A stretch of DNA of 6,512 nt from Actinomycetes bacterium (GTDB taxonomy: Bacteria; Actinomycetota; Acidimicrobiia; Acidimicrobiales; JAJYPT01): positions 1-6,512 of the forward strand of contig JAJYPT010000101.1 in assembly GCA_021795135.1 (NCBI GenBank), read 5' to 3'. A program made the translations under genes and the position numbers. The notes beneath the pieces are model-generated. The model was given only the letters and a program-made list of their open reading frames with translations. It was not told where the DNA came from and made no database searches. Numbering within the stretch: position 1 is the stretch's first letter; each line of letters opens with the position of its first letter. Below are positions 1-5,616 of this stretch, piece by piece.

Positions 1-823
1 TAGCGGCTGCGACAAAATGGGAGGGAAACTTCTTTGGATCAAGTTTATCTATAATACCTAGAGTAAAAGCAAGACCGGCTGAAGGACCACCTATGTTAGA
101 AGTTTTGATCTGTATAGAGAAAGGGAACCTAAATTGTTTATTCAAAGTCACAACCGCGACTCCCAAAAAGGCTGAGTTTTTATGAGAAGGATTTTGACCA
201 AGCCTAACTTTAATAGAATATAGTTTATTATTGTGTCCTTTTATACCAAGGTTTACAACTTGATTAGGATGCGAACTTTGAATATATGATATTAACTGCT
301 GAGCATAACCGACTTTTTTCCCTTGATAGGAAACTATAGTTTGTCCTGGTTGCAAATTACTAAGCTTAGCAGCTGAATGAGGAACTACTTCTACTATTGA
401 AACTCCTGAGCCGTTTTCTGGTACATGATAGCCTAAATACCTAAAAGCAGCTGCTTTTGCATCCAATTTCGAAGATTTCATTTGCTCAAGTCCTTGACTT
501 TGCAAGTTTGAAGGAGGACTAGGACCTAATAAGTCTTTGGTTGAAACAATTTTTGCTTTTCGGTTCAATAGGGTAAAAAGAAATAGTCCTAAATTTAAGT
601 GAGTAATATTTACAGTTACCATAAAAATCTTATTACTAACTTTATGATTTTTATTGGTTGGGACTTTTATAAGATTTGCTACGTTTAAATGTGGCCCTGG
701 TGAAATAGAATAATAAGGTATAGGAATAATATTTACCAAAAATAAAAGTATTAAAAATACAGCAATGGCCAAAAGTCTTCTTCGCTTAATAAAAGCACTA
801 AATAAAAGCAATTTATTATCCAT
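1..823 (-). CDS. YlbL-like membrane-anchored PDZ / Lon-type serine protease (partial, C-terminus off window)
   Basis: This is the N-terminal 274 residues of a YlbL-family protein (usually about 340 residues), read from the ATG at 823. After a basic stretch (KRRR, residues 13-16) comes one membrane helix (about 17-35), then the family-typical segment around IPYYSISPGP (35-44). A PDZ-like domain lies at about 125-207 and includes VSIVEVVPHSAA (141-152). The start of a Lon-type catalytic domain follows, with NIGGPSAGLAFTLGIIDKL (243-261); Ser248 in GPSAG is the expected nucleophile. The catalytic Lys should lie beyond the window edge and cannot be checked. The domain should face outside the membrane; in Bacillus the relative YlbL degrades an envelope-associated division inhibitor. 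In mycobacteria this gene adjoins a DUF2342 gene, which is also present here at 4377. There is no Shine-Dalgarno; a 33-bp dyad ends 3 nt before the start codon. The family call is firm; the substrate is unknown. Confidence 0.88.
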   Translation of the reverse strand, partial: MDNKLLLFSAFIKRRRLLAIAVFLILLFLVNIIPIPYYSISPGPHLNVANLIKVPTNKNHKVSNKIFMVTVNITHLNLGLFLFTLLNRKAKIVSTKDLLGPSPPSNLQSQGLEQMKSSKLDAKAAAFRYLGYHVPENGSGVSIVEVVPHSAAKLSNLQPGQTIVSYQGKKVGYAQQLISYIQSSHPNQVVNLGIKGHNNKLYSIKVRLGQNPSHKNSAFLGVAVVTLNKQFRFPFSIQIKTSNIGGPSAGLAFTLGIIDKLDPKKFPSHFVAAA

Positions 824-826
824 TTG

Positions 827-859
827 TAACTACAAGTCTATGCGATAGAATTGTAGTTA
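827..859. promoter_or_regulatory. 33-bp interrupted palindrome in the divergent ylbL-like / HEAT promoter region
   Basis: Perfect 9-bp outer arms TAACTACAA (827-835) and TTGTAGTTA (851-859) enclose perfect 5-bp inner arms TCTAT (837-841) and ATAGA (845-849) around GCG. Only the G836/A850 pair breaks the symmetry. On the minus strand the element ends 3 nt before the ATG of the ylbL-like gene. On the plus strand its right arm contains the possible -35 (TTGTAG) of the HEAT gene. It could be an operator serving both genes or a 14-bp leader hairpin for the minus-strand gene. It does not match CIRCE or LexA consensus sequences as I remember them. Confidence 0.7.
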
Positions 860-879
860 ATACTTTGTCTAAATACAGT
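851..879 (+). promoter_or_regulatory. Possible promoter of the HEAT-repeat gene
   Basis: TTGTAG (851-856) and TACAGT (874-879) are separated by 17 nt, giving a start site near 886 and a leader of about 20 nt that contains the ribosome binding site. The match to consensus is modest (3/6 and 4/6), so this is a candidate only. The -35 lies inside the right arm of the 827-859 dyad. Confidence 0.3.
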
Positions 880-898
880 TAATAAAAAATTATTACAA
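870..898 (-). promoter_or_regulatory. Possible promoter of the ylbL-like gene
   Basis: On the minus strand TTGTAA (898-893) and TATTTA (875-870) are 17 nt apart. A start just downstream would give a leader of about 40 nt that includes the whole 827-859 hairpin. The -10 is weak; a start inside the dyad, giving a very short leader, is the alternative. Confidence 0.22.
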
Positions 899-902
899 AG
901 GT
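897..902 (+). promoter_or_regulatory. Ribosome binding site supporting the TTG start at 908
   Basis: AAAGGT lies 5 nt before the TTG at 908-910, a good Shine-Dalgarno position. It supports this non-ATG start for the HEAT-repeat gene. Confidence 0.6.
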
Positions 903-907
903 AGCAT

Positions 908-1501
908 TTGAAAATAAAAGAAGAAGTCTTACTAAGAAGAAAAATTATCTCATCTTCTTATTCAAAAGATCCTACTATGGCTAAAAACTTCTTTAGTCAT
1001 CCCTTAGATGTCATAAGAGCAAGTTGTCTTTCGGCATTGGTAAAAATGGACCAAGCTAATTCTTATCATTTTAAAAAATCTTTTGAAGACTCCTCCGCCT
1101 TGGTTAGAAGAACAGCTTGTTACTTGAGTGTTTATTCACCACAAATAGATCCTAGCCAACTTTTGTTAGACCAAGATTCACTAGTTGTAGAAATGGCTGC
1201 TTGGGCTTGTGGCGAAAAAAATCTAACTACTTCGGTTCCATTGTTGATAACTGTTGCAGATACCCATAAAGATCCTCTTTGTAGAGAAGCTGCAACTGCA
1301 GCGCTAGGCGCAATTGGACATCCAAGTGCTCTAAATACCATTTTGGCTCGCTTGGATGACAAACCTCAAATTAGGCGACGGGCTGTTATTGCTTTAGCTG
1401 CTTATGAAGGACCAGATGTTCAACTGGCTTTAGAAAAGTCCCTATCAGATAGGGATTGGCAAGTGCGCCAAATTGCTGAAGACTTACTTAATGTTGACTA
1501 A
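908..1501 (+). CDS. HEAT-repeat protein
   Basis: A 197-residue soluble protein starting at TTG. It consists almost entirely of degenerate helical repeats about 27-32 residues apart, with the typical pattern of an Asp or His, a few residues, Arg or a hydrophobic residue, then a small-residue helix. Examples are HPLDVIRASCLSALVKM (31-47), DSSALVRRTACYL (61-73), DSLVVEMAAWACGE (90-103), DPLCREAATAALGAIGHPS (122-140), DKPQIRRRAVIALAAY (151-166) and DRDWQVRQIAEDLL (181-194). About six repeats fit a HEAT solenoid, a protein-binding scaffold. No signal peptide, membrane helix or catalytic motif is visible, so it is probably a cytoplasmic adaptor; its partner is unknown. It is divergent from the ylbL-like gene and overlaps mreB by 4 bp tail-to-tail. 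HEAT assignment is by repeat pattern; relation to phycobilisome-lyase-type HEAT proteins is not excluded. Confidence 0.85.
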   Translation: MKIKEEVLLRRKIISSSYSKDPTMAKNFFSHPLDVIRASCLSALVKMDQANSYHFKKSFEDSSALVRRTACYLSVYSPQIDPSQLLLDQDSLVVEMAAWACGEKNLTTSVPLLITVADTHKDPLCREAATAALGAIGHPSALNTILARLDDKPQIRRRAVIALAAYEGPDVQLALEKSLSDRDWQVRQIAEDLLNVD

Positions 1502-2526
1502 GAACTTCTAGCTGGTCTTAGTCTTTTTGAATTTGTCAAAAAGAAATGTTTAAATTTATCAAAATTCTCAAGAGCTCTGCCTGCTCCTAAAACTACACAT
1601 TCTAAAGGAGAAGATACTAAGTTTACCTTTAGACCTGTATCTTCTTGTAACCGACGATCTAGACCCAATAAAAGACTTCCTCCGCCAACTAAACTAATTC
1701 CTGTTTCAATCAAATCGTTTGCTAATTCTCCAGGAACCCCTTCCAAACAATAAATTGCTGACTCTAAAATCGCACGTATTTGTTCATCAATTGCCCAACG
1801 AATCTCTTCTGGAGTCAAAGTTACAGTTTCAGGAATACCTGTAAGAAGGTGGCGACCTTTTACTTGAGCTTTTAGAGTATCATCCATTGGAAAAGCAGAT
1901 CCAATAGCTATTTTTATTTCTTCAGCAGTACGATCTCCCACAGCTATGGCATGTTCACGCCTAAGATAGCTTTGGATATTATGATCAATATCATAGCCAC
2001 CTACTTTGATGGACTTAGAAGACACTACTCCACCAAGAGATAGCACAGCGGTTTCAGTAGTGCCTCCACCTACATCAATTATCATGCTTCCAACTGGTTC
2101 ATCAATTGGCATTCCAGAACCCAAAGCAGCAGCAACAGACTGCTCAATTAGATCTACTGAGCCAATAGCTGAGCTTTTTACAGCCTCTTCAACGGCTCTG
2201 GTTTCCACATCTGTCAATGAGCCTGGGACACATACCAAAACTCTACAACGAGTAAAGCGAGGTAACCTCAACCTTTTCAAAAGCAAGCGAATCATTTTTT
2301 GAGCTATATCAAAATCTGTTATTACCCCTCTTTGCAAAGGACGTACTACAGATACTGATTTAGGTGCGCGTCCAATCATCTCCCAGGCCTCATAGCCGAC
2401 TTTTAAAACATTTTGTGTTTTAAAATCTACAGCCACAACCGAAGGCTCGTTGAAGACTATTCCCTTATCTGATGAATAAATCAAGGTATTGGCCGTACCT
2501 AAATCTATAGCTAATTCCCGTACCAG
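1498..2526 (-). CDS. mreB: Rod shape-determining protein MreB (CTG start)
   Basis: MreB is a bacterial actin that forms membrane-bound filaments and guides lateral cell-wall synthesis. With the CTG at 2526 as start the protein has 342 residues, the usual MreB length. It begins VRELAIDLGTANTLIY, which contains the phosphate-1 motif (DLGTANT, 8-14). It continues with KGIVFNEPSVVAVD (21-34), phosphate-2 IDVGGGTTETA (150-160), the adenosine motif GISLVGGGSLLLGLD (276-290) and VVLGAGRALE (311-320). The first conventional start codon in frame, TTG at 2484, would remove phosphate-1 and cannot give a working ATPase. Between the upstream in-frame stop (2578-2580) and the CTG there is no ATG, GTG or TTG. 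No mreC, mreD, rodA or pbp gene is next to it, so this copy lies outside a classical mre operon. Function as MreB rather than an Mbl-type paralogue cannot be settled from this window. Confidence 0.93.
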   Translation of the reverse strand: MVRELAIDLGTANTLIYSSDKGIVFNEPSVVAVDFKTQNVLKVGYEAWEMIGRAPKSVSVVRPLQRGVITDFDIAQKMIRLLLKRLRLPRFTRCRVLVCVPGSLTDVETRAVEEAVKSSAIGSVDLIEQSVAAALGSGMPIDEPVGSMIIDVGGGTTETAVLSLGGVVSSKSIKVGGYDIDHNIQSYLRREHAIAVGDRTAEEIKIAIGSAFPMDDTLKAQVKGRHLLTGIPETVTLTPEEIRWAIDEQIRAILESAIYCLEGVPGELANDLIETGISLVGGGSLLLGLDRRLQEDTGLKVNLVSSPLECVVLGAGRALENFDKFKHFFLTNSKRLRPARSS

Positions 2527-2532
2527 ATTGAA

Positions 2533-2538
2533 TCCTTT
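2533..2538 (-). promoter_or_regulatory. Ribosome binding site that decides the CTG start of mreB
   Basis: On the minus strand AAAGGA (2538-2533) is followed by 6 nt (TTCAAT) and then CTG at 2526-2524. This is near-ideal Shine-Dalgarno spacing, and the codon begins exactly where MreB proteins normally begin. No comparable site precedes the TTG at 2484. Confidence 0.7.
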
Positions 2539-2591
2539 CGATTGATTATGTACAAATAATATTTCCCAAACTATTACTTATTTATTAAAGC

Positions 2592-2620
2592 ATTTATCAA
2601 AGCAAAAATTATTTTGACAA
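2592..2620 (-). promoter_or_regulatory. Possible mreB promoter
   Basis: In the 112-bp gap between moaE and mreB the minus strand has TTGTCA (2620-2615, 5/6 to the -35 consensus), followed after 16-17 nt by GATAAA/ATAAAT. The leader would be about 60 nt. The gap suggests mreB can be transcribed separately from moaE, though read-through is possible because I see no convincing terminator between them. Confidence 0.35.
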
Positions 2621-2638
2621 AACTATAAAAAATAGGAT

Positions 2639-3109
2639 TTATATCTCTTCTATTTCTTTTATCTCTTGAGAACCTTGAGCCCAATCTTGTCTATCTTGCC
2701 AAAATTCTTTTTTCCATATAGGAACTGTTGCTTTTAAAGTATCTATGCAGTATTTAGCAGCTTCAAAAGCCTGAGGGCGATGCGGAGTAGAAACTACAAC
2801 CAAAACAGAAACTTCTTCTAAATCCATGCTTCCAATTCTATGCAATAAACCTATCCGACCAATTTCTGGCCATCTATTGCGAGCATGATCTGCTATTTCA
2901 TGTAATTTTTTGTAGGCTTGTTCTTCATAAGCTTCATACTCTAGCCTCTCTATGCCACTTCGGTCTTGTGAATAGTCTCTAACAGTTCCAGCAAAAACAA
3001 CTACTGCCCCGCAATTGGGAACTATGGCCCACTTGAAAGCCTTGTCTATATCTAAAGGCTCATTGGTAATTTGTATCCAATTATTTTTAGTACTATTTAA
3101 TACTTCCAT
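2639..3109 (-). CDS. moaE: Molybdopterin synthase catalytic (large) subunit MoaE
   Basis: MoaE pairs with thiocarboxylated MoaD to insert two sulfurs into cyclic pyranopterin monophosphate (precursor Z), giving molybdopterin in the cytoplasm. The 156-residue protein, close to family length, shows GAVVVFAGTVRD (34-45), LEYEAYEEQA (57-66), LLHRIGSMDLEEVSVLVVVS (88-107), TPHRPQAFEA (108-117) and LKATVPIWKKE (125-135). Arg44, His110-Arg111, Lys126 and Lys133 match the active-site Arg, His-Arg and two Lys of E. coli MoaE, so it should be active. The ATG at 3109 is preceded by AGGA only 2 nt away, an unusually short spacing. The N-terminal region of about 12 residues and the acidic tail EIKEIEEI are additions to the core. 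No moaA, moaC or moaD is in view. It is divergent from the HtrA-like gene and upstream of mreB on the same strand. Confidence 0.95.
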   Translation of the reverse strand: MEVLNSTKNNWIQITNEPLDIDKAFKWAIVPNCGAVVVFAGTVRDYSQDRSGIERLEYEAYEEQAYKKLHEIADHARNRWPEIGRIGLLHRIGSMDLEEVSVLVVVSTPHRPQAFEAAKYCIDTLKATVPIWKKEFWQDRQDWAQGSQEIKEIEEI

Positions 3110-3124
3110 TATCCTATGGTAGAT

Positions 3125-3141
3125 CTAAGTTAAATACTTAG
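3125..3141. promoter_or_regulatory. 17-bp palindrome between moaE and the HtrA-like gene
   Basis: CTAAGT (3125-3130) and ACTTAG (3136-3141) are perfect inverted arms around TAAAT. The element sits in the 72-bp divergent intergenic region, 16 nt upstream of the moaE ATG and about 40 nt upstream of the GTG at 3182. This is a suitable place for a dimeric repressor to act on either promoter. Function is inferred from position only, and short AT-rich dyads occur by chance. Confidence 0.4.
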
Positions 3142-3170
3142 CGACACCCTTTTTTGTCTATAAATAGATA
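3141..3170 (+). promoter_or_regulatory. Possible promoter of the HtrA-like gene
   Basis: GCGACA (3141-3146) and TAGATA (3165-3170) are 18 nt apart; TATAAA (3159-3164) is an overlapping alternative -10. Either would start transcription about 5-12 nt before the GTG at 3182. With no Shine-Dalgarno visible, this suggests a leaderless or nearly leaderless message, which is common in actinobacteria. Confidence 0.3.
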
Positions 3171-3181
3171 TTCTCAAACTT

Positions 3182-4300
3182 GTGGCCCATGAAGAAGACT
3201 TCAATGAAGATGAAGATGAAATTGTCCCAACAGATAAAGATCTGTTGGGACAAGAACGAACATGGATACATCCATCTGAATTACCACCTAATTATTCTGT
3301 AAAAAATATAGGGCCAAAAATAAAAAAAGTCTCCACTTCAGCACTGATTATCCTAGCTATACTTACTGCTTTATTATTAGGGGGTCAAAAATCTACTCCT
3401 AATGAACACACAACACTACCGCCCAATGGGATTTATTCTGTAAATAAGTTAAAAAACAATACAGCTCTAAGTTCTTCTATTGCCAATACAAAAAAAACTT
3501 TAGTCTCCATAAGATCTCAAGGACCTTTAGGAACCAAATATGGGTATGGGGTCATAGTAAGAACTGATGGGATAGTTCTTACTACTTATAATATTATAAA
3601 AGGATCCCAAAACATAACCGTAACTACCTCTAGAGGAATCACAACTTCAGCTACTTTATTAGGGACAAGTTCATCTCAAAACATAGGCTTGATAAAGGTA
3701 AATATAGCCAATCTTCAAGCTACAGATTTTTCTTCATCAGATTCTATAAAAAACAACCAAAAAGCACTACTTGATTTACCCTCAGATAGGGCCATAGTAG
3801 GAAATACTTCAACTACAAGATCTAACAATCAACTAACTCAGCAATTTATTGGTCCTACAAAATCTTTGGCTAAGCATTTACAGGGGGGTCTTTTACTAGA
3901 TGCAAAAGGTCATCTATTAGCAATACTGGGAACTAAAAACAATTCCACCTCTCATATTCTCATAAGTGTCAAAGCAATTAGAAAAGCAGTTAATAAAATT
4001 TTCCAAAAGGCCAATATTCAAAGAGGCTGGCTGGGAGTAAAGATCCAAGATGTAGACAAGGGGTCTCACCTAACAGGTGTTATGATTAAAGAAGTAGATC
4101 CTACAAGTCCAGCTGCTCAAGCAGGTCTTGTGCCTTTAGAGACTATTACCTCTATAAATGGCTACAAGATTAGCTCAATTCATGGTTTGATCTATAGCTT
4201 GAATTTCCACCTTCCAGGACAAAGCGTCATAGTGGGAATCAAAAATAAAAATAAAGCCCAATCCTTGAAAATAAAGCTGGTAAAGAAGGCTTCGGTATAA
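3182..4300 (+). CDS. HtrA/S1C-like membrane protein with PDZ domain, predicted pseudoprotease
   Basis: A 372-residue protein from a GTG start. It has an acidic cytoplasmic N-terminus (1-25), the motif TWIHPSELP (27-35) that I recall from actinobacterial membrane proteins, one membrane helix (about 51-68), a linker, a chymotrypsin-fold HtrA-like domain (about 95-270) and a C-terminal PDZ domain (about 282-367, with RGWLGVKIQDV and VDPTSPAAQAGL). The protease domain aligns clearly with HtrA, but all three triad positions are changed. The LTNNHVV-type His site reads LTTYNII (Asn137), the TDLAVLK-type Asp site reads QNIGLIK (Asn167), and the GNSGGPLL site reads HLQGGLLLD (Gln234). It is therefore probably a non-catalytic, externally facing binding or sensing protein; this function is inference. 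It lies 76 bp upstream of the DUF2342 gene on the same strand and is divergent from moaE. No frameshift is seen, so the gene is intact rather than decaying. Confidence 0.88.
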   Translation: MAHEEDFNEDEDEIVPTDKDLLGQERTWIHPSELPPNYSVKNIGPKIKKVSTSALIILAILTALLLGGQKSTPNEHTTLPPNGIYSVNKLKNNTALSSSIANTKKTLVSIRSQGPLGTKYGYGVIVRTDGIVLTTYNIIKGSQNITVTTSRGITTSATLLGTSSSQNIGLIKVNIANLQATDFSSSDSIKNNQKALLDLPSDRAIVGNTSTTRSNNQLTQQFIGPTKSLAKHLQGGLLLDAKGHLLAILGTKNNSTSHILISVKAIRKAVNKIFQKANIQRGWLGVKIQDVDKGSHLTGVMIKEVDPTSPAAQAGLVPLETITSINGYKISSIHGLIYSLNFHLPGQSVIVGIKNKNKAQSLKIKLVKKASV

Positions 4301-4304
4301 GATA

Positions 4305-4332
4305 TTGCGCTTAATTAGTTTCAAAATATTAT
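4305..4332 (+). promoter_or_regulatory. Possible promoter of the DUF2342 gene
   Basis: TTGCGC (4305-4310) and TATTAT (4327-4332, 5/6 to consensus) are 16 nt apart in the 76-bp gap after the HtrA-like gene; TATAAA at 4332-4337 is an alternative -10. No terminator hairpin is visible in the gap, so co-transcription with the HtrA-like gene is equally possible. Confidence 0.25.
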
Positions 4333-4376
4333 ATAAATAATCACTTTGAACCCAAAAGAGGCGTAGCATAGTAATT

Positions 4377-5576
4377 GTGAGCGGTTCATCTCCATTTGGC
4401 GAAGGTTTTGACTTTGGGTCAATGATGGCCAATTTAGCTAAATTTTTTTCTACTGAAGGTTCTATCAATTGGGAAGTAGCCCGTCAATTAGCTTTGTGGG
4501 TATCTAGCGAAGGTCAAAGCGAAGAAAACGTAGATCCAACAGAACGCATATCTTTTGAAGAACTCATACGCGTAGCGGAACTACACGTGCAACAATTTAC
4601 ATCTTTGGATACTTCTCCTCACGGAGAGCTTTTAAAAATACGTCCCCTTACCCGCTCAGAGTGGGCAACTGAAACTCTTAAAAATTGGAGTAAATTATTA
4701 GAGGCTTTAGCACAGTCTCTAAATCCTAAGGGCAATACAGATACTGCTTCTCAAATTGAACCAGAAAATGAATCTAATCCCTTTGGTTTTTTATTTGGTG
4801 ATATGAATGGCATCTCTTCTATGCTAAGTCCAGTTTTCTTAGGAATGCAATCAGGAGCTATGGTGGGTTATCTTGCTCAAAAATCTTTTGGACAATACAG
4901 CCTTCCAATACCTGGACCCCAACATGACGAACTTATAGTCATTCCTGCAAATATCAACAATTTTGCTAAAGACTGGAGTCTTTCAGCAGATGATACGAGA
5001 ATGTGGGTTTGCCTAAATGAAACTATTCATCATGGTATTTTAAGCATTCCTCATATATCTAACCGCTTAAACGATCTTTTGCTAAGTTATGTTTCTGGCT
5101 TCGACAATAATTCTGAAGCCATCCAAGAAAGACTATCTCAAATAGATCCTATGAGACCTGATACCTTCCAAGAAACTTTAGGTGATCCTAGTACTCTTTT
5201 GGGAGCTATACAAAGTCCTTCTCAACTAATAACCCTTTCTCAAATACGAGCCTTGCTATCGGCCATAGAAGGCTACACAGATTATGTTTTGGACAATCTC
5301 GGCTCTAAATTGATGACTTCTTATCCTGTTCTTTCTGAGGCTTCAAAAAGGCGCCGAGTGGAACAAGGTGAAGGGGATCAATTAGTTGGAAAGCTATTTG
5401 GTATTGAACTCAATCAATCTCTTTATGAAAAAGGGCGCTCTTTTATCGAAGGAATCGTAGAAAGAGCTGGGCAAGAAAAGCTGCAAAGTCTTTTTAACAC
5501 AGCTAAAAACCTGCCTACCCCTTCTGAGGTCGATGCTCCAGGGTTGTGGCTAGAAAGAATATCTTTGCCCGAATAA
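4377..5576 (+). CDS. DUF2342 / 'zinc-dependent metalloprotease' family protein with altered HEXXH motif
   Basis: A 399-residue protein of the actinobacterial family annotated as zinc-dependent metalloprotease or F420-biosynthesis-associated protein. Its biochemical role is not established to my knowledge. The GTG start gives the usual glycine-rich N-terminus (SPFGEGFDFG), then INWEVARQLALWV (30-42). The central block VFLGMQSGAMVGYLAQKSFG (153-172) leads to GQYSLPIPGP (172-181). The site where the zinc motif HEXXH is expected reads WVCLNETIHHG (210-220): Asn214 replaces the first His, while Glu215 and His218 remain. A downstream AIEGYTDYV (297-305) could supply the third ligand, Glu298. Metal binding is therefore doubtful. 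The start has no close Shine-Dalgarno (AAGAGG at 4356-4361 is 15 nt away). The gene follows the HtrA-like gene on the same strand and is a known neighbour of ylbL-like genes in mycobacteria. Confidence 0.85.
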   Translation: MSGSSPFGEGFDFGSMMANLAKFFSTEGSINWEVARQLALWVSSEGQSEENVDPTERISFEELIRVAELHVQQFTSLDTSPHGELLKIRPLTRSEWATETLKNWSKLLEALAQSLNPKGNTDTASQIEPENESNPFGFLFGDMNGISSMLSPVFLGMQSGAMVGYLAQKSFGQYSLPIPGPQHDELIVIPANINNFAKDWSLSADDTRMWVCLNETIHHGILSIPHISNRLNDLLLSYVSGFDNNSEAIQERLSQIDPMRPDTFQETLGDPSTLLGAIQSPSQLITLSQIRALLSAIEGYTDYVLDNLGSKLMTSYPVLSEASKRRRVEQGEGDQLVGKLFGIELNQSLYEKGRSFIEGIVERAGQEKLQSLFNTAKNLPTPSEVDAPGLWLERISLPE

Positions 5577-5592
5577 TACAACTAAATATATT
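5565..5592 (+). promoter_or_regulatory. Possible promoter of the small acidic protein gene
   Basis: TTGCCC (5565-5570, inside the end of the preceding gene) and TATATT (5587-5592, 5/6 to consensus) are 16 nt apart. The -10 lies inside the left arm of the 5586-5613 dyad, so a protein bound there would block it. The leader would be about 18 nt. Confidence 0.3.
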
Positions 5593-5613
5593 CGTCATTT
5601 AAGTCGAATATAT
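5586..5613. promoter_or_regulatory. 28-bp interrupted palindrome just before the start of the small acidic protein gene
   Basis: Perfect 9-bp inverted arms ATATATTCG (5586-5594) and CGAATATAT (5605-5613) are separated by 10 nt. The right arm ends 3 nt before the ATG at 5617, and there is no Shine-Dalgarno in between. No T-run follows the stem, so a terminator for the preceding gene is unlikely. An operator or a leader hairpin both fit. Confidence 0.55.
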
Positions 5614-5616
5614 ATT

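Noticed and set aside
1132..1362. Open frame on the minus strand (76 codons)
   Set aside because: It lies wholly inside the HEAT-repeat gene, shows no family features, and the repeat pattern clearly belongs to the plus strand.
2006..2302. Open frame on the plus strand (98 codons)
   Set aside because: Antisense to the conserved phosphate-2 region of mreB; its Ser/Thr/Pro-rich product is a by-product of the opposite strand.
1498..2484. mreB starting at the TTG at 2484
   Set aside because: This would delete the DLGTANT phosphate-1 motif that is plainly encoded just upstream in the same frame.
2614..2619. Perfect TTGACA on the plus strand
   Set aside because: No plus-strand gene lies downstream until 3182; it points into moaE antisense. 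Its reverse face forms part of the possible mreB promoter instead.
2618..2636. Possible terminator after moaE (CTAT and ATAG arms around a T-run, minus strand)
   Set aside because: Only 4 bp of A/T-rich stem; too weak to call.
4175..4468. Open frame on the minus strand (97 codons) crossing a gene gap
   Set aside because: It is antisense to the end of the PDZ domain and to the conserved N-terminus of the DUF2342 protein, both well supported on the plus strand.
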